A DNA stretch of 64,000 bases from an uncultured SAR86 cluster bacterium (lineage in GTDB: Bacteria; Pseudomonadota; Gammaproteobacteria; Magnimaribacterales; AG-339-G14): contig CABZES010000007.1 in NCBI GenBank assembly GCA_902524805.1, positions 1-64,000 on the forward strand. The letters are read 5' to 3'. The position numbers and the translations under genes are program-made. This document shows, one piece after another, positions 59,893-64,000 of this stretch (its first letter is position 1; every line of letters starts with the position of its first letter). The notes under the pieces are model-generated. The model made no database searches. It was not told the DNA's origin and worked only from the letters and a program-made list of their open reading frames with translations.

Positions 59893-61212
59893 ATGAAATT
59901 TAAAAATATTACAGTCCCAGAAAGTGGAGAAAAAATAACCCATGATTATAAGGGAAACTTAATTGTCCCTGATAACCCAATCATTCCTTTTATAGAAGGA
60001 GATGGCATTGGAACTGATATAACCCCGGTCATGCTGAAGGTTATCGATCATGCCGTGCAAAAAGCATATGGCGGCAAAAAGAAAATTAATTGGATGGAAG
60101 TTTATTGCGGAGAAAAATCTTTGAAAGTATACGGCGATGACGAATGGCTTCCAGAAGAAACTATAGATGCTTTGAAAGAGTTTTCAGTAGGTATAAAAGG
60201 TCCATTAACAACTCCAATCGGGGGAGGGATAAGGTCTTTAAACGTTGCTTTAAGACAGAAATTAGACCTTTTTCTATGTCAACGTCCTATTCGATACTTT
60301 GAGGGCGTGCCAACTCCAGTTCTAAAACCAGAACTTACGGATATGACTGTCTTTCGTGAAAATTCAGAAGATATCTATACAGGGATTGAATTTCAAGCTG
60401 GAAGTGAAGAAGCTGAAAAGGTTATCAAATTTTTAGTTGAAGAGATGAAAGTTGAAAACATTCGCTTTGAGCAGAATTGCGGAATAGGAGTTAAAAATAT
60501 TTCAAAAGCAGGCTCTGAGAGATTGGTAAGAAAAGCAATTGAATATGCAATTGATCATGATAGATCCTCTGTCACATTGGTTCATAAAGGGAATATCATG
60601 AAATTCACTGAAGGCTCTTTTAAGGAATGGGGCTACAGCCTAGCCGAAAAAGAATTCGAGGCTTCTAGTTTGGATGGTGGAGAGTGGATGGAAATTAGAA
60701 ACCCAAAAACAAATAGACCAATCATAATCAAAGACGTCATTACCGATAATTTTCTACAACAAATTCTAATAAGACCAGTAGATTACGATGTGATTGCAAC
60801 GATGAACTTGAACGGAGATTTTATATCGGATGCCTTGGCTGCAAAAGTTGGAGGCTTAGGATTAGCACCAGGGGCAAATATAGGAGATTCAGTGGCTTTA
60901 TTCGAAGCAACGCATGGCACAGCGCCAAAGTATGCTGGCAAAGATAAAATAAATCCTTCCTCATTGATTCTTTCTGCACACATGATGCTAGAACACCTAG
61001 GTTGGCAAGAGGCAGCTGATTACGTTCTCAAAGGTATTAGTTGGTCCATTCAATCTAAGCTAGTAACTTATGATTTAGATAGATTGATGGATGGTGCAAC
61101 TTTATTAAAATGTTCAGAGTTTGGCGAGTCAATAATCTCTGGTATGGAAATAATAGATAAAACAGATGCTAATGAGGAGCCTAAGATTAAATTAGTGAAA
61201 GACGAAGTATAA
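59893..61212 (+). CDS. icd: isocitrate dehydrogenase (NADP-type)
   Basis: [76 protein letters not shown]. Confidence 0.95.
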   Translation: MKFKNITVPESGEKITHDYKGNLIVPDNPIIPFIEGDGIGTDITPVMLKVIDHAVQKAYGGKKKINWMEVYCGEKSLKVYGDDEWLPEETIDALKEFSVGIKGPLTTPIGGGIRSLNVALRQKLDLFLCQRPIRYFEGVPTPVLKPELTDMTVFRENSEDIYTGIEFQAGSEEAEKVIKFLVEEMKVENIRFEQNCGIGVKNISKAGSERLVRKAIEYAIDHDRSSVTLVHKGNIMKFTEGSFKEWGYSLAEKEFEASSLDGGEWMEIRNPKTNRPIIIKDVITDNFLQQILIRPVDYDVIATMNLNGDFISDALAAKVGGLGLAPGANIGDSVALFEATHGTAPKYAGKDKINPSSLILSAHMMLEHLGWQEAADYVLKGISWSIQSKLVTYDLDRLMDGATLLKCSEFGESIISGMEIIDKTDANEEPKIKLVKDEV

Positions 61213-61219
61213 ATTGAAA

Positions 61220-61570
61220 ATGTCACACAATTATTTGAAAAATAATAATGCCAATGAATTTGACGATAACTCGTCTGTTTTAGTCAAACCCTCAGACCCA
61301 ATACTTAAAAGACCACCTTTGTATCATGTAGTATTATTGAATGATGATTACACTCCCATGGAATTTGTGATTTATGTTTTACAATCGTTCTTTGGATTCG
61401 ATAAAGAAAAGGCAACGCAAATCATGTTGTCCGTACATACCAAAGGCAAAGGTATATGTGGAGTTTTTACCAGGGAAGTGGCTGAGACAAAATCAATGCA
61501 CATCAATAATTTTGCCCAACAAAATGAACACCCTTTAATTAGTGAGATCGAACCAGCAGAGGACGAATAA
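61220..61570 (+). CDS. clpS: ATP-dependent Clp protease adaptor ClpS
   Basis: [47 protein letters not shown]. Confidence 0.95.
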   Translation: MSHNYLKNNNANEFDDNSSVLVKPSDPILKRPPLYHVVLLNDDYTPMEFVIYVLQSFFGFDKEKATQIMLSVHTKGKGICGVFTREVAETKSMHINNFAQQNEHPLISEIEPAEDE

Positions 61571-63832
61571 ATGTTAGAAAAAAACCTAGAGACCTGCCTG
61601 AATAATTCATTCAAATATGCTCATTCTAAGAAGCATGAATTCGTAACCACAGAGCATTTGCTTTTATCCATCCTAGATAACGATGAGTCAATTAAAGTTT
61701 TGACTTCATGCAACGTCAATATTGAAACGCTAAGAACTGAACTGACAAAATTTATAGAAGACAACACGCCTTTAACTCAAGACGAAGCCAAAGAAATTCA
61801 GCCAACTTTAAGCTACCAAAGAGTAATCCAAAGAGCAGTTTTTCATGTGCAGTCCACTGGCGCCGGAGAAGTAACGGGTGCAAATGTTTTGGTAGCGCTT
61901 TTTAGTGAAAAAGAAAGTCAAAGTGTTTTCTTACTAAAAAAACAAGGCATGAATAGATTGGATGCGGTTGCCTTTCTAAGTCATGGCGAAAAAAAATTAG
62001 AAGACGAGAGTTTCTCAGAGTTCACTGAAGAAAAGGAAGTGGAAAGTAAAACCGACTCAAACATATCTAAGTTTGCTTTGAACTTAAATGAAGAAGCTCT
62101 TCAAGGACGTATTGACCCTGTCATAGGTCGTGAGAGCGAACTGGTAAGAATCACACAAATTCTTGCCCGTAGATCTAAAAATAATCCAATTTTAGTAGGT
62201 GAATCAGGAGTTGGAAAAACTGCTTTAATCGAAGGCTTAGCAAAAAATATTATTGACAAAAAAGTCCCAGAAACTTTAGCCAATGCTCAAATATTCTCTC
62301 TGGATATGGGGTCACTTCTTGCGGGCACAAAATACAGAGGCGACTTTGAAAAAAGATTGAAAGTGATCCTAAAAGATCTTTCAAAATTAGATAACGCCAT
62401 ATTATTTATTGACGAAATTCACACAATTATTGGCGCTGGAGCAACTTCTGGCGGTGTTATGGATGCTTCGAATTTGCTAAAACCAATTCTTGGCAAAAGT
62501 CCTATTAAATTCATTGGTTCTACCACTTTTAAAGAATACAGAACTGTTTTTGAAAAAGATCGAGCTTTGGCCAGAAGATTCCAAAAAGTAGATTTAGACG
62601 AGCCTAGCATTGAGGAAACTGTAAAAATTTTAGAAGGTCTAAAATCTAGATTCGAAGAGCATCATGAATTGAAATATTCACAATCGGCTTTGAAAGCAGC
62701 AGCTGAACTTTCAGCTAAACATATCAATGACAAATATTTACCTGACAAAGCAATTGATGTGATTGATGAGGCAGGCGCAAGAATTAGGCTTTCTTCCGAT
62801 AAAAAAAGAAAAACTGTGGGAGAACAGGACATTCAAAAAGTAATTTCACAAATAGCAAAAATTCCTGAAAAGAGCATCTCCGTCAAAGACAGAGTTTCTT
62901 TAGGTAAACTCGAAGAAGATTTAAAGAGAGTCATTTTTGGTCAAGACCAAGCCATCAATAAACTGGCGAGCTCGATAATGATGTCTCGAGCAGGATTGGG
63001 CAACGACGAAAAGCCTATGGGCTCTTTTCTATTCTCTGGACCTACAGGTGTCGGTAAAACTGAAGTTTCTAGACAATTGGCTCAATTGTTAGGGGTTGAA
63101 TTGATCAGGTTTGATATGTCTGAATATATGGAAAGACATACTGTTTCGCGTTTGATTGGAGCGCCTCCAGGATACGTTGGTTACGATGAAGGGGGACTGT
63201 TAACAGAGGCCATTACTAAAAATCCTCACTCTGTAATTCTCTTGGATGAAATAGAAAAAGCGCATCCAGAAGTCTTCAACGTTTTATTGCAAGTGATGGA
63301 TCATGGAACCTTGACTGATAACAATGGTAGAAAGGCAAGTTTCAGAAACTGTGTATTGATTATGACGACAAACTCTGGCGCACAAGAAATGGCTAGAGAG
63401 TCCATGGGCTTTCAAAAGCAAGATAACACCACTGATGGTTCCGAAGTAATTAAAAAAACTTTCACACCAGAATTTAGAAACAGACTTGATGCCATAGTTC
63501 AGTTTGATTCGTTAAGTGAAGAAGTCATCCATACGGTCTTGGATAAATTCTTAACAGAATTGCAAGCTCAATTGGATGAGAAGAAGGTAACCCTGGAAGT
63601 CGACGACAAAGCTAGAGCTTGGCTTGTTAAAAATGGTTACGACGAAAAAATGGGCGCTAGACCAATGCAACGTTTGATCCAAGATAAAATTAAAAAGAAC
63701 CTTGCAGAATCTATTTTATTCGGAGACCTCTCTAAAAAGGGTGGAGTGGTGCTTGTTTCAGAGAAGAAAGACGACTTGGTAATTTCGTTTGAACTTGAAT
63801 CTTCAGAAGAAGAAGTTAAAGCTGATAAGTAA
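61571..63832 (+). CDS. clpA: ATP-dependent Clp protease ATP-binding subunit ClpA
   Basis: HEFVTTEHLLLSIL, GESGVGKTALIEGLA, GPTGVGKTEVSRQLAQLL, DMSEYMERHTVSRLIGAPPGYVGYDEGGLLTEA. Confidence 0.96.
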   Translation: MLEKNLETCLNNSFKYAHSKKHEFVTTEHLLLSILDNDESIKVLTSCNVNIETLRTELTKFIEDNTPLTQDEAKEIQPTLSYQRVIQRAVFHVQSTGAGEVTGANVLVALFSEKESQSVFLLKKQGMNRLDAVAFLSHGEKKLEDESFSEFTEEKEVESKTDSNISKFALNLNEEALQGRIDPVIGRESELVRITQILARRSKNNPILVGESGVGKTALIEGLAKNIIDKKVPETLANAQIFSLDMGSLLAGTKYRGDFEKRLKVILKDLSKLDNAILFIDEIHTIIGAGATSGGVMDASNLLKPILGKSPIKFIGSTTFKEYRTVFEKDRALARRFQKVDLDEPSIEETVKILEGLKSRFEEHHELKYSQSALKAAAELSAKHINDKYLPDKAIDVIDEAGARIRLSSDKKRKTVGEQDIQKVISQIAKIPEKSISVKDRVSLGKLEEDLKRVIFGQDQAINKLASSIMMSRAGLGNDEKPMGSFLFSGPTGVGKTEVSRQLAQLLGVELIRFDMSEYMERHTVSRLIGAPPGYVGYDEGGLLTEAITKNPHSVILLDEIEKAHPEVFNVLLQVMDHGTLTDNNGRKASFRNCVLIMTTNSGAQEMARESMGFQKQDNTTDGSEVIKKTFTPEFRNRLDAIVQFDSLSEEVIHTVLDKFLTELQAQLDEKKVTLEVDDKARAWLVKNGYDEKMGARPMQRLIQDKIKKNLAESILFGDLSKKGGVVLVSEKKDDLVISFELESSEEEVKADK

Positions 63833-63834
63833 AA

Positions 63835-64000
63835 TTATTTAGAACGAAAAGTTATTCTTCCTTTCGATAGATCGTAAGGGGTCATTTCAACCTTTACTTT
63901 ATCTCCAGTCAGAATTCTTATGTAATTTTTTCTCATCTTTCCTGAAATATGAGCGGTAATTACATGATCGTTTTCTAATTTAACTTTGAAAGTAGTATTA
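63835..64000 (-). CDS. infA: translation initiation factor IF-1 (partial, 5' end beyond window)
   Basis: Manual translation of the minus strand: ...[54 protein letters not shown]; adjacent to clpA as in many gammaproteobacteria. Confidence 0.93.
   Translation of the reverse strand, partial: NTTFKVKLENDHVITAHISGKMRKNYIRILTGDKVKVEMTPYDLSKGRITFRSK

Noticed and set aside
55729-61212. Possible metabolic island (aceA, icd nearby)
   Set aside because: Interspersed with purB and mnmA, all ordinary chromosomal genes; no mobile-element signatures.

Overview
The window looks like a contiguous, AT-rich, gene-dense chromosomal segment of a streamlined marine gammaproteobacterium (SAR86-like is a guess I cannot confirm). 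Almost all of it is housekeeping and central metabolism: pyrC-like dihydroorotase, trxB, ftsK-lolA-serS-sohB, a tRNA-Ser, trpS, a lol/exb/msbA/lpxK/kdsB/murB envelope cluster, a TonB-dependent receptor, ETF and ETF-QO, nfuA, sbcB, csiV-like, mfd, acyl-CoA dehydrogenases, gapdh-nqrABCDEF-apbE-nqrM, aceA, purB, mnmA, icd, clpS-clpA and partial infA. I saw no CRISPR arrays, transposases, prophage or obvious defence island. The main points for follow-up are: (1) a single 924-codon ORF fusing MsbA to LpxK; (2) a compact, apparently structured RNA with hairpins, a possible loop-loop contact and a terminator, directly upstream of trpS; (3) an Mfd that seems to lack the D3 domain region; (4) an NfuA whose conserved N-terminus continues upstream with no ATG/GTG/TTG start; (5) a single LolC/E homolog next to LolD; and (6) several small or uncharacterised membrane and secreted proteins, including tandem paralogs.
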